Origin: Demetria terragena DSM 11295 | GTDB taxonomy: Bacteria > Actinomycetota > Actinomycetes > Actinomycetales > Dermatophilaceae | Length of the DNA: 64,000 nt | Assembly: GCF_000376825.1 (NCBI RefSeq) | Contig: NZ_AQXW01000001.1 | Span: 118,514-182,513, forward strand | Direction: 5' to 3' | Shown: positions 10,841-19,835 of the stretch, piece after piece | Numbering within the stretch: the first letter of the stretch is position 1 | How the letters are laid out: each line of letters opens with the position of its first letter | Made by a program: the position numbers and the translations under genes | The notes under the pieces: model-generated | Database searches by the model: none | Seen by the model: only the letters and a program-made list of their open reading frames with translations | What the model was told of the DNA's origin: nothing

Positions 10841-12364
10841 ATGACCGTTTACGCACCGCCCGGCCAAGCCGACTCGTTGGTCACCGTCGAACCTCGCTAC
10901 GGACACTTCATCGGCGGGGAGTGGGTCGATCCGGTCAAAGGCGGCTACTTCGAGAACATCTCGCCAGTGAACGGGAAGGCCTTCACCGAGATCGCCCGTG
11001 GCACAGCCGAAGACATTGAGGCAGCGCTTGACGCAGCCCACGCCGCCGCGCCGGCCTGGGGCAAGACGTCACCGGCGGAGCGCTCCAACATTTTGCACAA
11101 GATCGCCCAGCGGCTTGAGGACAACCTCCAGGCGATCGCCGTGGCCGAGTCCTGGGACAACGGCAAGGCCGTGCGCGAGACGCTGGCCGCAGACATCCCC
11201 TTGGCCGTCGATCACTTCCGCTATTTCGCTGGCTGTATCCGCAGCCAGGAGGGCGGCATCTCCGAGATCGATGAGAACACCTACGCCTACCACTTCCACG
11301 AGCCGCTAGGCGTGGTCGGCCAGATCATCCCCTGGAACTTCCCGATCCTGATGGCCGTATGGAAGCTCGCCCCCGCACTCGCGGCAGGCAACGCGGTCGT
11401 CCTCAAGCCTGCCGAGCAGACCCCGTGGTCGATCTTGAAGTTGATGGAATTGATCGGCGACCTGCTCCCGGCGGGCGTCCTCAACGTCGTGAACGGCTTT
11501 GGCGTCGAAGCCGGCAAGCCGCTGGCCTCGAGCCCGCGCATCGGCAAGATCGCGTTCACGGGCGAGACCACCACCGGCCGACTCATCATGCAGTACGCCA
11601 GTCAGAACATCATCCCGGTCACGCTCGAACTCGGTGGCAAGAGCCCCAACGTGTTCTTCGACTCGATCGCCGCGGAGAAAGATGCCTTCTACGACAAGAC
11701 GCTCGAAGGCTTCACCATGTTCGCGCTCAATCAGGGCGAGGTCTGCACCTGCCCGAGCCGCGCGCTCGTGCAGCGCAACATCTACGACCAGTTCGTTCCG
11801 GACGCCCTTGAACGGGTCAAGGCCATCAAGCAGGGCAATCCGCTGGACGACAGCACGATGATGGGTGCCCAGGCCTCGAACGACCAGCTCGAGAAGATCC
11901 TCAGCTATCTGCAGATCGGCAAGGAGGAGGGGGCCAAGGTGCTCACCGGTGGTGAGCGCCTGGTGCTTGAGGGCGACCTGGCCGAGGGCTACTACGTGCA
12001 GCCGACGGTCTTCGAGGGCGACAACTCGATGCGGATCTTCCAGGAGGAGATCTTCGGCCCGGTGGTCTCACTCACCAGCTTTGATGACGAGGCCGACGCG
12101 TTGAAGATCGCCAACGACACGCTGTACGGCCTGGGTGCCGGAGTCTGGAGCCGGGACGCCTCGCAGGCCTTCCGCGCCGGGCGCGAGATTCAGGCCGGGC
12201 GAGTGTGGACCAACAACTACCACGCCTACCCCGCCCACGCCGCGTTTGGTGGCTACAAGCAATCCGGCATCGGTCGCGAGAACCACAAGATGATGCTCGA
12301 TCACTACCAGCAGACCAAGAACCTGTTGGTGTCCTACAGCCCAGACGCGCTCGGCTTCTTCTAA
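10841..12364 (+). CDS. NAD-dependent aldehyde dehydrogenase
   Basis: Oxidises aldehydes to acids with NAD(P)+, 507 aa, cytoplasmic. Motifs: the oxyanion Asn in [10 protein letters not shown], the Glu general base in [14 protein letters not shown], the catalytic Cys in [12 protein letters not shown], and EEIFGPVVS. Sequence and partner genes fit the ExaC/AldB group acting on acetaldehyde and similar short aldehydes. The start at 10841 is behind GGGAG; a longer frame upstream has no homology. Its stop codon overlaps the DUF779 start (TAATG). Confidence 0.93.
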   Translation: MTVYAPPGQADSLVTVEPRYGHFIGGEWVDPVKGGYFENISPVNGKAFTEIARGTAEDIEAALDAAHAAAPAWGKTSPAERSNILHKIAQRLEDNLQAIAVAESWDNGKAVRETLAADIPLAVDHFRYFAGCIRSQEGGISEIDENTYAYHFHEPLGVVGQIIPWNFPILMAVWKLAPALAAGNAVVLKPAEQTPWSILKLMELIGDLLPAGVLNVVNGFGVEAGKPLASSPRIGKIAFTGETTTGRLIMQYASQNIIPVTLELGGKSPNVFFDSIAAEKDAFYDKTLEGFTMFALNQGEVCTCPSRALVQRNIYDQFVPDALERVKAIKQGNPLDDSTMMGAQASNDQLEKILSYLQIGKEEGAKVLTGGERLVLEGDLAEGYYVQPTVFEGDNSMRIFQEEIFGPVVSLTSFDDEADALKIANDTLYGLGAGVWSRDASQAFRAGREIQAGRVWTNNYHAYPAHAAFGGYKQSGIGRENHKMMLDHYQQTKNLLVSYSPDALGFF

Positions 12365-12726
12365 TGGCACGAGTCGCAGTGACCGGTGAGGCGGCGGAGC
12401 TCATCCGCCGCCTCACCGAGGCGAATGGGCCGGTGATGTTCCACCAGTCAGGCGGATGTTGCGACGGGTCGGCACCCATGTGCTACCCCGATGGTGACTT
12501 CATCCTCGGCGATGCAGACATCCATCTCGGCGATCTCGAGGTCGACCTGGACCGCGCGGTGCCGGTGTGGATGTCGAAGGCGCAGTTCGAGTACTGGTCG
12601 CACACGCACCTGACGATTGATGTCGTGAAGGGCCGTGGGGCCGGCTTCAGTCTGGAGGCGCCCTACGGCGTCCGGTTCCTGATCCGCTCTCGTCTTCTGA
12701 CGGACGAGGAGATGACCACGGCCTAG
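12364..12726 (+). CDS. DUF779 protein linked to aldehyde dehydrogenase
   Basis: Protein of 120 aa, function unproven. It shows the DUF779 hallmark FHQSGGCCDGSAPMCYP, with three Cys that could bind metal, followed by FILGDADIHLGDL and FEYWSHTHLTIDV. Genes of this family sit almost always next to an ExaC-type aldehyde dehydrogenase, as here, so a partner or maturation role is inferred. Translation is coupled through the TAATG overlap. Confidence 0.88.
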   Translation: MARVAVTGEAAELIRRLTEANGPVMFHQSGGCCDGSAPMCYPDGDFILGDADIHLGDLEVDLDRAVPVWMSKAQFEYWSHTHLTIDVVKGRGAGFSLEAPYGVRFLIRSRLLTDEEMTTA

Positions 12727-12727
12727 G

Positions 12728-13978
12728 TCAGCCGATGGCCTTGTCGATCTGAATGACCGCCAACCACAGGAAGAGCACCGCGCACGCGACCATCGCGGTG
12801 TTCGACCACCACTTGTTGCGCCATTGGCGCGGGACCCGATCGGTGTTGAGGATCCAGAGCAGAGTCACGGCGAGGAACGGCATGAACACCGCGCCCAGCA
12901 CGCCGTACGCCAGGATCAGCCACACCGGTTCGCCGAACATGATCAACAGGATCGGCGGGAAGGTGAGCCACAAGATGTACGCCTTGTACCACTTGCCACC
13001 ACCGAGCCGGTCTGGATCGTCGCTCGGGAGTTTTGTGAGGTGTCCGACCAGGTCGGCGAACATGAGCGAGACGCCGTTCCACACGCCCAGCAGTGAGGAC
13101 ATGGCGGCCGAGAAAAAGCCGATCAAGAACAACTTGCCGAACCACACGCCGTAGCGGTCTTCAAGAATGTTGCCAAGATCGAGGAGGCCCTCATCGCTGG
13201 TCTTCACCGCGACGCCGCCTGAATACAGCAACTCCGCACCCACGATCAGCGTCGCCGCGACAAAGAGCCCGGTGACGATGTACGCGACGCGGTTGTCCAG
13301 GCGCATCACCCGCATCGATTTTTCGTTGACCCAGCCTTTCTCACGGATCCAGTAGCCGTAGGCCGCCAATGTGATGGTGCCCCCGACACCCCCGGCCACG
13401 CTCAGGACATTGACCATGCCACCGTCGGGAATGGTCGGAGCAAGTCCTTTGGCGAGTTCGGGCAGGTTGGGCACGGTGCGTATCGCGGCGGCGACCATGG
13501 TGACAAACATGAGTCCGCCGAGCGCCGCGCAGATCTTTTCGAACAAGCCGTACTTGCCAACCCAGACCAGCGCGAGCCCGATCAACCCGCAGAGGATGCC
13601 GCCGACTTTGACGTCAATGAATGGGAACAGTGCGTTCAGCGGCAGTCCCGTGCCCGCGAGCGCCGCACCGCCATACACGAACCCCCAGATGACGATGTAG
13701 GGGACGAAGTAGATGTGCGTCCAGACGCCGAGCGTTGACCAACCTTCGTAGATGGTCTTGCCCGTGGCCAGCGAATAGCGGCCAGCGCCTTCGACCAGGA
13801 CGACCTTCATCAGGCACCCGATGACCACCGTCCACAGGAGCGCGTAGCCGTATTTTTGACCGGCGATCAGCGTCGCTACCAGGTCCGCCGCGCCGACACC
13901 CGTTGCGGCGACGACGAGACCAGGACCCACGAGTTTCCACTTCGGGCCGCTTGAAGAATCCACATCCGTTGTACTCAT
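12728..13978 (-). CDS. NRAMP-family transporter lacking the canonical metal motifs
   Basis: Integral membrane protein, 416 aa, with about eleven hydrophobic helices in the LeuT-like SLC11 pattern (LVVAATGVGAADLVATLIAG for helix 1). In true Mn/Fe NRAMPs helix 1 carries DPGN and helix 6 carries MPH. Here the equivalent stretches are GVGAADL (residues 27-33) and GGTITLAAYGYW (about 199-210). Substrate is thus uncertain; NRAMP-related magnesium transporters also deviate at these motifs. It lies 51 bp downstream of the PRPP synthetase gene on the same strand, so it may be cotranscribed with the K+ uptake genes. Confidence 0.75.
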   Translation of the reverse strand: MSTTDVDSSSGPKWKLVGPGLVVAATGVGAADLVATLIAGQKYGYALLWTVVIGCLMKVVLVEGAGRYSLATGKTIYEGWSTLGVWTHIYFVPYIVIWGFVYGGAALAGTGLPLNALFPFIDVKVGGILCGLIGLALVWVGKYGLFEKICAALGGLMFVTMVAAAIRTVPNLPELAKGLAPTIPDGGMVNVLSVAGGVGGTITLAAYGYWIREKGWVNEKSMRVMRLDNRVAYIVTGLFVAATLIVGAELLYSGGVAVKTSDEGLLDLGNILEDRYGVWFGKLFLIGFFSAAMSSLLGVWNGVSLMFADLVGHLTKLPSDDPDRLGGGKWYKAYILWLTFPPILLIMFGEPVWLILAYGVLGAVFMPFLAVTLLWILNTDRVPRQWRNKWWSNTAMVACAVLFLWLAVIQIDKAIG

Positions 13979-14029
13979 CGCCTGTATCCAACCAGGTCAC
14001 GGGCTGCCCACGTGGTTATTCGGTGGTGA

Positions 14030-15004
14030 TTAACCCAGCGGCAACGTCGCCGGCGGCGCATGCGCGGGGTCAACACCGTCGAAAAGGCTAGACACCGACT
14101 CTCCCCGGTGACTGCGGGCGATTGCCTCAGCAAAGAGTTGTGCCACCGACCGCACCTGCAACTGGGGCCAGTTCGGCGCTGGCACTGTGTCGGTGCTGAC
14201 CACTTCGGAGATCATCGGGTGCGAAGACAGTCTCTCGACAGCCTTTCCTGAGAACAGTCCGTGGGTGCAGGCCACGGCAGCGCCGGTGGCACCAAAGTCT
14301 TTGAGCCGGTCCATCAGTTCGATGATGGACCCGCCCGTGGCGATCTCATCATCGAGCACAATCGCGCGCCGTCCTTCGACGTCACCCACGATCGCGTCGA
14401 TGACGACCTGATCATCGGCCTTGCGCTGCTTGCTCCCGGCTGCGACCGGCAGCCCCAGGAGCCGCGCGAACTGGGTCGCGGTCTTCGCGTTGCCGAGGTC
14501 GGGCGACACCACCACGGCGTCAGTCAGGTCGCGCTGGCGAAAGTGCTCGGCGATCTCTCCGATGGCGGTGAGGTGATCCACCGGCATCGAGAAGAAGCCG
14601 TGCACCTGCGGGGCGTGCAGCGCCATCGTGATGATCCGATCGGCGCCCGCCGTCGCGATCATGTCGGCCACGAGGCGGCCACCGATCGAGATCCGGGAGG
14701 CGTCCTTCTTGTCTGAGCGCGCGTAGGCGTAGTGCGGGATCACGGCGGTGACCTGAGCAGCCGAGGCGCCTTTGGCCGCATCGAGCATGAGGAGCAACTC
14801 CATGAGGTGCTCCTGCGTCGGTGGGACGAGCGGCTGCACGATGTAGACATCCCGCTGCCGACAGTTGACCAACAACTGTGCCTGCAGGCAATCGTTGCTG
14901 AATCTCTTGATGTCGACGTCGCTGAGCTCGACGCCGAGATGGGTACAGATACTGCGCGCGAGGCTCGGATGGGCCGAACCGCTGAAGACGACGATCTCTC
15001 GCAC
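14030..15004 (-). CDS. Ribose-phosphate pyrophosphokinase, divergent form
   Basis: Predicted to make PRPP from ribose 5-phosphate and ATP, 324 aa. The family layout is clear: VFSGSAHPSLARSICTHLGV, the HGFFSMPVDHLTA segment, VVSPDLGNAKTATQFARLLG, the catalytic-loop Lys and Arg in GSKQRK, and the PRPP loop VLDDEIATGGSI. That loop is normally VDDMIDTGGT, so an Asp is replaced by Ala. This may be a second, specialised PRPP synthetase. I chose the GTG at 15004 because AGGAGG lies 5 nt before it. It is 41 bp downstream of trkA. Confidence 0.8.
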   Translation of the reverse strand: MREIVVFSGSAHPSLARSICTHLGVELSDVDIKRFSNDCLQAQLLVNCRQRDVYIVQPLVPPTQEHLMELLLMLDAAKGASAAQVTAVIPHYAYARSDKKDASRISIGGRLVADMIATAGADRIITMALHAPQVHGFFSMPVDHLTAIGEIAEHFRQRDLTDAVVVSPDLGNAKTATQFARLLGLPVAAGSKQRKADDQVVIDAIVGDVEGRRAIVLDDEIATGGSIIELMDRLKDFGATGAAVACTHGLFSGKAVERLSSHPMISEVVSTDTVPAPNWPQLQVRSVAQLFAEAIARSHRGESVSSLFDGVDPAHAPPATLPLG

Positions 15005-15045
15005 ACGTTCCTCCTGGTGCAGGGACTGTGGGCAGCGTACGTGCC

Positions 15046-15738
15046 TCAGGCCCTTCCGCGGGCAGCCTCGGCGCTGAAGTTCTCTACCAGTTCGGTGGGA
15101 CCGCACACCACCAACTCGTGATCCTTCTCGACCATCGTCTCGGGCCTGGCGTAGGTGAAGTCCTCACGCTGCTTCTTCACGCCCACGACGGTGACGCCGT
15201 ATTCGCGACGCAGGCCGACCTGCTCCAACGTCTTGTCCCACGCGAATCGTGGGGCCGAAGTCCGCGCAATGGCGAAGCCGTCGTCGAACTCGATGTAGTC
15301 GGACAGGAAGCCCGAGATCATGTGGGCCACGCGCTCGCCCATGGCTGACTCGGGATAGAGCACGTGGCGCGCGCCGATGCGCTCCAGGATCCGGCCGTGT
15401 TGCTTCGTGATCGCTTTGGCCCAGATGTCCTGCACGCCCAGGTCAACCAGGTTGACCAAGGTCAGAACGCTGGCCTCGACGTCGGTGCCGATGGCGACGA
15501 TCGCCCGGGTGATGTCTCCAACGCCGATCTGCTGCAGCGCCTCCGGGTCGGTGGAGTCAACGACGGCCGTATGCGTGAAGTCGTCGGCGTACTTCTGGAC
15601 GAGCTCGGGGCTCTCATCGACGGCAACGACCTCCCACCCCTGGTCGACCAGGCTGGACGCGGTCGCGGTACCGAACCGGCCAAGCCCGATGACCAGCACC
15701 GTCTTGTCATGAACGCTCGGTGACTTGCGAAACGGCAT
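15046..15738 (-). CDS. trkA: TrkA/KtrA-type K+ channel regulatory subunit
   Basis: Cytoplasmic RCK protein, 230 aa, that gates TrkH/KtrB membrane subunits in response to nucleotides. The N-terminal Rossmann domain has VLVIGLGRFGTATASSL (Gly-rich loop) and VVAVDESPE, where the acidic residue binds the ribose; a C-terminal RCK_C domain follows (about 145-230). ATG at 15738 has AAGGAG spaced 5 nt. It is third in an operon after two TrkH genes, so one regulator may serve both channels. Confidence 0.92.
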   Translation of the reverse strand: MPFRKSPSVHDKTVLVIGLGRFGTATASSLVDQGWEVVAVDESPELVQKYADDFTHTAVVDSTDPEALQQIGVGDITRAIVAIGTDVEASVLTLVNLVDLGVQDIWAKAITKQHGRILERIGARHVLYPESAMGERVAHMISGFLSDYIEFDDGFAIARTSAPRFAWDKTLEQVGLRREYGVTVVGVKKQREDFTYARPETMVEKDHELVVCGPTELVENFSAEAARGRA

Positions 15739-15767
15739 GGCTCTCCTTGTGACTTCTTGACCGGGAC

Positions 15768-17114
15768 TCACCCGACGATGGGGCGTTCCTCAGCCAGACG
15801 GTAGCGCCGATGGCGATGGTTCATCGCCAGGGACGTGATGACAGTGATAGTTCCGACTCGGCCGATGAACATCAGGATCATCAAGACGACCTGGCCGGGC
15901 CCGTTCAGATCGTTGGTGACTCCAGCCGACTGGCCCACGGTGCCGAAGGCTGACATGGCCTCGAAGACCACATGTTGTAGGGTCTGCTCGGTCAGTAACG
16001 TCAGGGCGATCGTGCCTGCCGCAACACAGCCCACACCGCCCAGCGCGATGGTGATCGCCTGACGCTGCACCTCCATGGGGATGCGACGGTGGGCGACCGT
16101 CACATCACGCTCGCCACGCATCTCCGCCAGCATGACGTAGCCCAAAACCAGGAACGTCGTGAGCTTGATTCCCCCCGCGGTGCCTGCACTGCCGCCACCG
16201 ATGAACATGACAAACAAATAGGTCAGCACGGTCTCATCGGTGAGATAACCGATGTCCACCGAGTTGAAGCCCGCGGTCCGCGGGAACACCGACCCGGCAA
16301 GACCGCCGATGATCTTGTCATGGACCGACAGCGGGCCCATCGTGGCCGGGTTGCGCCATTCGAAGATCAGGAAGATAAAGAACACCCCGAACAACATGGC
16401 CATGGAGGCCCACAGGGTCATCCGAGTGTGGACCGACCATGACCGCGGGCGGCGCCACTTGTTCTTCAACTCGAACAGCACGGGATACCCCAGGCCGCCG
16501 ACGAAGATGCCCAGGCACAAAGGCCCAATGATGCCGATATCACCGACAAAACGAACCACGCTGTCGGGATACAACGAGAAACCGCTGGAGTTGGCTCCCG
16601 CGACGCCGTGGAAGATCCCTTGCCACAACGCCTCGTCCCACTGGTCGTAGTAGGCGATGCGGAACCTGGCGACCAAGAGGACCACGACGACGAGTTCCAG
16701 CAGCAGGAAGAAGCGGACGATCTTGGCCAGCAGTTGGCGTACGTCGCCAAGGCTGAGTGCGCGCGCATCACGCTGGGCCGCCATGCGATCTCGCATCCCG
16801 AGTCTGCCACGAACAAATACCGCGGCGAACGTTCCCAAGGTGACAATTCCCAGGCCGCCGACTTGCACGAGACCCAAGATCACGACGTGGCCAAATGGCG
16901 ACCAATAACTTCCGGTATCCACCACGGTGAGGCCGGTAATACAGGTCGCCGACACCGCGGTGAACAAGGCGGTGAGGAACGGCGCACTGCCCGCGTGCTC
17001 GGCGGCTACAGGCAGCCACAGCAGGATGGTCCCGGTGCCGATCACGCTGAGGTAGGCAGCGACCACGAAGCGGGCGGGGTTACTCAATATCCGCCGCTGG
17101 CGATAGGTACTCAT
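15768..17114 (-). CDS. trkH: TrkH/KtrB-type K+ uptake membrane protein 1
   Basis: Potassium-translocating subunit, 448 aa, with four membrane-pore-membrane repeats. The selectivity-filter Gly is intact in each: TGLTVVD, SSGFSLYPD, RTAGFNSVDIG, GTVGQSAG. The start codon overlaps the upstream trkH stop (ATGA). Together with TrkA it should form a KtrAB-like system; Na+ or H+ coupling cannot be judged by eye. Confidence 0.93.
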   Translation of the reverse strand: MSTYRQRRILSNPARFVVAAYLSVIGTGTILLWLPVAAEHAGSAPFLTALFTAVSATCITGLTVVDTGSYWSPFGHVVILGLVQVGGLGIVTLGTFAAVFVRGRLGMRDRMAAQRDARALSLGDVRQLLAKIVRFFLLLELVVVVLLVARFRIAYYDQWDEALWQGIFHGVAGANSSGFSLYPDSVVRFVGDIGIIGPLCLGIFVGGLGYPVLFELKNKWRRPRSWSVHTRMTLWASMAMLFGVFFIFLIFEWRNPATMGPLSVHDKIIGGLAGSVFPRTAGFNSVDIGYLTDETVLTYLFVMFIGGGSAGTAGGIKLTTFLVLGYVMLAEMRGERDVTVAHRRIPMEVQRQAITIALGGVGCVAAGTIALTLLTEQTLQHVVFEAMSAFGTVGQSAGVTNDLNGPGQVVLMILMFIGRVGTITVITSLAMNHRHRRYRLAEERPIVG

Positions 17115-18448
17115 CCGATAATCGGCCGTTCGTGGGGTAGTTGATAGCGCCGATGACGGTACCGGGATCTCATCGCCATCGAGGTGGCAAAGGTGATAGG
17201 CCCGACCCGGCCAACGAACATCAGCACCATGAGAACGACCTTTCCAACCGGGTCAAGGGTAGGCGTCACATTGGCTGAAAGGCCGACGGTGGCAAAAGCC
17301 GAGGTCGCCTCGAAGGACGCCAGGTCAAGTGACAGGTCCGAACTCAGCATGAGGATAACCGCGCCAGTCATCACCAGGGCCACTCCGGAAAGTGCCACCG
17401 TCAAAGCCTGTCGCAGGGTGCTGGAGTTGATCGAACGATGCGCGATCACCACGTCCGACTCCCCGCGGATCTCGGCCCACATCGCTGCGGCCAGGATCAG
17501 GAAGGTCGTGATCTTGATGCCGCCGGCCGTGCCGGCGCTCCCACCGCCGATGAACATCAGCGCCTGAGTCCCCACCAGCGTTTCGGGGCGCACGAGCCCA
17601 TAATCCACGGCGTTGAACCCCGCTGTTCGGGGGAAGGCCGTTCCGCCGATGGCGGCCACGACCTTCTCGTGCCAGCCGTGGCCACCGATCGTCGCGGGAT
17701 TGGCCCATTCCAACGCCAGGAACATCACGAAGCCAAGAGCGAGCAACCCGGCGGTGCCGAATAACGTCAATCGGGTGTGCAGCGTCCACCGCGAGGGGGT
17801 ACGCCAGGCCTTACGCAACTCGAAGATCACTGGGTAGCCGATGCCGCCGATGATCGTCGCGAGGGACAGCACACCGATGATCCACAGGTCGGACACATAA
17901 CGAATCAGGTTGTCCGAGTGCGTGGAGAATCCAGCGTTGTTCACACCAGATATCGCGTGAAAGAACGCTTGCCACAGGGCTCCAGCGACATCGTGCTCAT
18001 AGGTCGTCCGGAACCTGATGAACAGCAGCACCATGACGACGAGTTCGATGAGCAGGTACAGCCGGACGATTCGGCCGACGAGGTGTCGCACCCGGCCGGG
18101 CTCGTCGGCGTGCGCGTCGGCTTGGGCGGCCTTCTGGTCTGACATGCGCAGCCGCCCCCGCAGGGCAACGGTGAAGAGCGTTGCCAGGGTCACGATGCCC
18201 AGTCCACCGACTTGGACCAGGCCGAGGATGACGGTCTGCCCAAAAGGCGTCCAGTGAGTCCCGGTGTCCACCGAGGTCAGACCGGTGATGCAGACAGCGC
18301 TCACGCTGGTGAAGACGGCATCGACAACCGGCCCACTTCCCGGCGCCTGGGTCGCGATGGGTAACTCCAGGAGAATGCTGCCGATCGCCACAGCGAGGGC
18401 ATACGCGACCACCAGATAGCGCGCAGGGGTCGCCATCAGTGCCCGCAT
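17111..18448 (-). CDS. trkH: TrkH/KtrB-type K+ uptake membrane protein 2
   Basis: Paralogue of the neighbouring TrkH, 445 aa, first gene of the operon. Pore loops: TGLTSVDTG, NNAGFSTHSD, RTAGFNAVDYG, ATVGLSANVT, all filter glycines kept. The start at 18448 is set by AAGGAGG 6 nt upstream; an in-frame ATG at 18547 lies beyond it. Loop two differs from the other copy (Asn-Ala-Gly against Ser-Ser-Gly), so affinity or ion preference may differ. Confidence 0.92.
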   Translation of the reverse strand: MRALMATPARYLVVAYALAVAIGSILLELPIATQAPGSGPVVDAVFTSVSAVCITGLTSVDTGTHWTPFGQTVILGLVQVGGLGIVTLATLFTVALRGRLRMSDQKAAQADAHADEPGRVRHLVGRIVRLYLLIELVVMVLLFIRFRTTYEHDVAGALWQAFFHAISGVNNAGFSTHSDNLIRYVSDLWIIGVLSLATIIGGIGYPVIFELRKAWRTPSRWTLHTRLTLFGTAGLLALGFVMFLALEWANPATIGGHGWHEKVVAAIGGTAFPRTAGFNAVDYGLVRPETLVGTQALMFIGGGSAGTAGGIKITTFLILAAAMWAEIRGESDVVIAHRSINSSTLRQALTVALSGVALVMTGAVILMLSSDLSLDLASFEATSAFATVGLSANVTPTLDPVGKVVLMVLMFVGRVGPITFATSMAMRSRYRHRRYQLPHERPIIG

Positions 18449-18572
18449 GCCTACCTCCTTGGCCGCCCGGTTGAGCGCCGAGAGGGATTGTTCTCCTGTT
18501 GGAGCCATACCGCCAAATGCGTCAAGATGGCGGGCATGCTCTGCCACTCAACTCCCGACTGCGGATAGGACA

Positions 18573-19796
18573 ATGGACGCAGCGATGGTGAATCGCCTCA
18601 CCTCCGGTGAGGGACGTGGGTTGTTGCAGTCGCTGCCGCCCTATGACGAACGAACGGCCATGGCGTTGGGCGAGCGCCTTCGGGCCGACGGGTTCGCACC
18701 CGAGCTTGTGGCGGCCGCTCTCACGCAGGCCCGGCTTCGTCAGGCCGCCGTCGCCAAGTTTGGGGCCGATGCCGCGCGCATGTTGTTGACCCAGGACGGC
18801 CTCGAGCAGGCCACGCGCTGGGAGGTTGCCGACCATCATGCTCGCCGGTTCGCTGCCGCCGGGGTGTCGGCCGTGCACGACCTCGGGTGCGGGATCGGCG
18901 CCGATGCGATGGCCTTTGCCCGGGCCGGGTTGGGCGTACAGGCAGTCGATGCCGATGAGGGCGTGGCCCTTGTCGCGGAGGCCAACCTGCGCCGGTGGCC
19001 GCGCGCAACCGCGGATTTTCGGCGCGCCGAGGACGTTCGCTTGCCGAGCGGCAAGGACGCTTTGACGGTCGGAGTGTGGTTCGACCCGGCACGGCGTACG
19101 CCAGGAGTGGCTGACATCAGTGGTCGGACTCGTCGGGTCTTCCGACTCGACCAGATGTCACCAGACTGGGATCACGTCCGGGAGGTGGCGGCCAGGCTCC
19201 CCGTCGTGGGCGCAAAGTTGTCGCCGTCGTTTCCCCATGCTGCGGTGCCACACACCGCGGAAGCAGCATGGACGTCGTATGCCGGTGACGTCGTCGAATG
19301 CGCGCTGTGGTGGGGCCCGTTGGCGCGGACCAGCGGACGCAGCGCGCACGTCCTCGGTCCGCGGACCGATGCGTTGGTGACCGAGGACATGGCCATGGGC
19401 GCGCCCACCGAGTTCGCCACGATGCCGAGCCAAGGCATGTATCTCTACGAACCGGACCGTGCGGTGATCCGAGCCGGTTTGACTGGCGCACTCACTAACG
19501 CCACCGAAGGCCGCGAGTTGGCTTCTGGGGTCGGCTATGTCGCGAGCCGCCAAGACGTCCGCCTGCCGTGGGCAAAGCGCTACCTCATCACCGCGGCAAT
19601 GCCCTTCAACACCAAGCGACTTCGCGCGGTGCTACGTGACCGGGGGGTGGGCACTCTCACGATCAAGAAACGCGGCGTCAGCATCGATCCCCAAGCATTG
19701 CGGCGCCAACTTCGACTGTCTGGGGACCTCGAAGCGACCGTCGTCCTGACCCGGGTTGGCAGCGTGCAGGTCGCCCTCCTGGTACGCCAGCTTTGA
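18573..19796 (+). CDS. Class I SAM methyltransferase with THUMP-like C-terminal domain
   Basis: Predicted RNA-modifying methyltransferase, 407 aa. Motif I is VHDLGCGIGADAMAFARAG (about residues 98-116), followed by acidic residue loop QAVDADEGVA. The last 100 residues have a THUMP-like region (MPFNTKRLRAVLRDRGVGTLTIKKRGV), which usually binds tRNA or rRNA. Widespread in actinobacteria and not characterised. The ATG at 18573 lies just after AGGA; the longer frame from 18447 has no homology and would cover the divergent trkH start. Confidence 0.82.
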   Translation: MDAAMVNRLTSGEGRGLLQSLPPYDERTAMALGERLRADGFAPELVAAALTQARLRQAAVAKFGADAARMLLTQDGLEQATRWEVADHHARRFAAAGVSAVHDLGCGIGADAMAFARAGLGVQAVDADEGVALVAEANLRRWPRATADFRRAEDVRLPSGKDALTVGVWFDPARRTPGVADISGRTRRVFRLDQMSPDWDHVREVAARLPVVGAKLSPSFPHAAVPHTAEAAWTSYAGDVVECALWWGPLARTSGRSAHVLGPRTDALVTEDMAMGAPTEFATMPSQGMYLYEPDRAVIRAGLTGALTNATEGRELASGVGYVASRQDVRLPWAKRYLITAAMPFNTKRLRAVLRDRGVGTLTIKKRGVSIDPQALRRQLRLSGDLEATVVLTRVGSVQVALLVRQL

Positions 19797-19822
19797 CGAT
19801 GTCAGCGACGGGCGGGATGGCA

Positions 19823-19828
19823 TACCGT
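19823..19828 (+). promoter_or_regulatory. Candidate leaderless -10 box of the GH3 lipoprotein gene
   Basis: TACCGT, then 7 nt, then ATG at 19836. This favours the ATG over the in-frame GTG at 19827. Confidence 0.45.
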
Positions 19829-19835
19829 GGCATTC

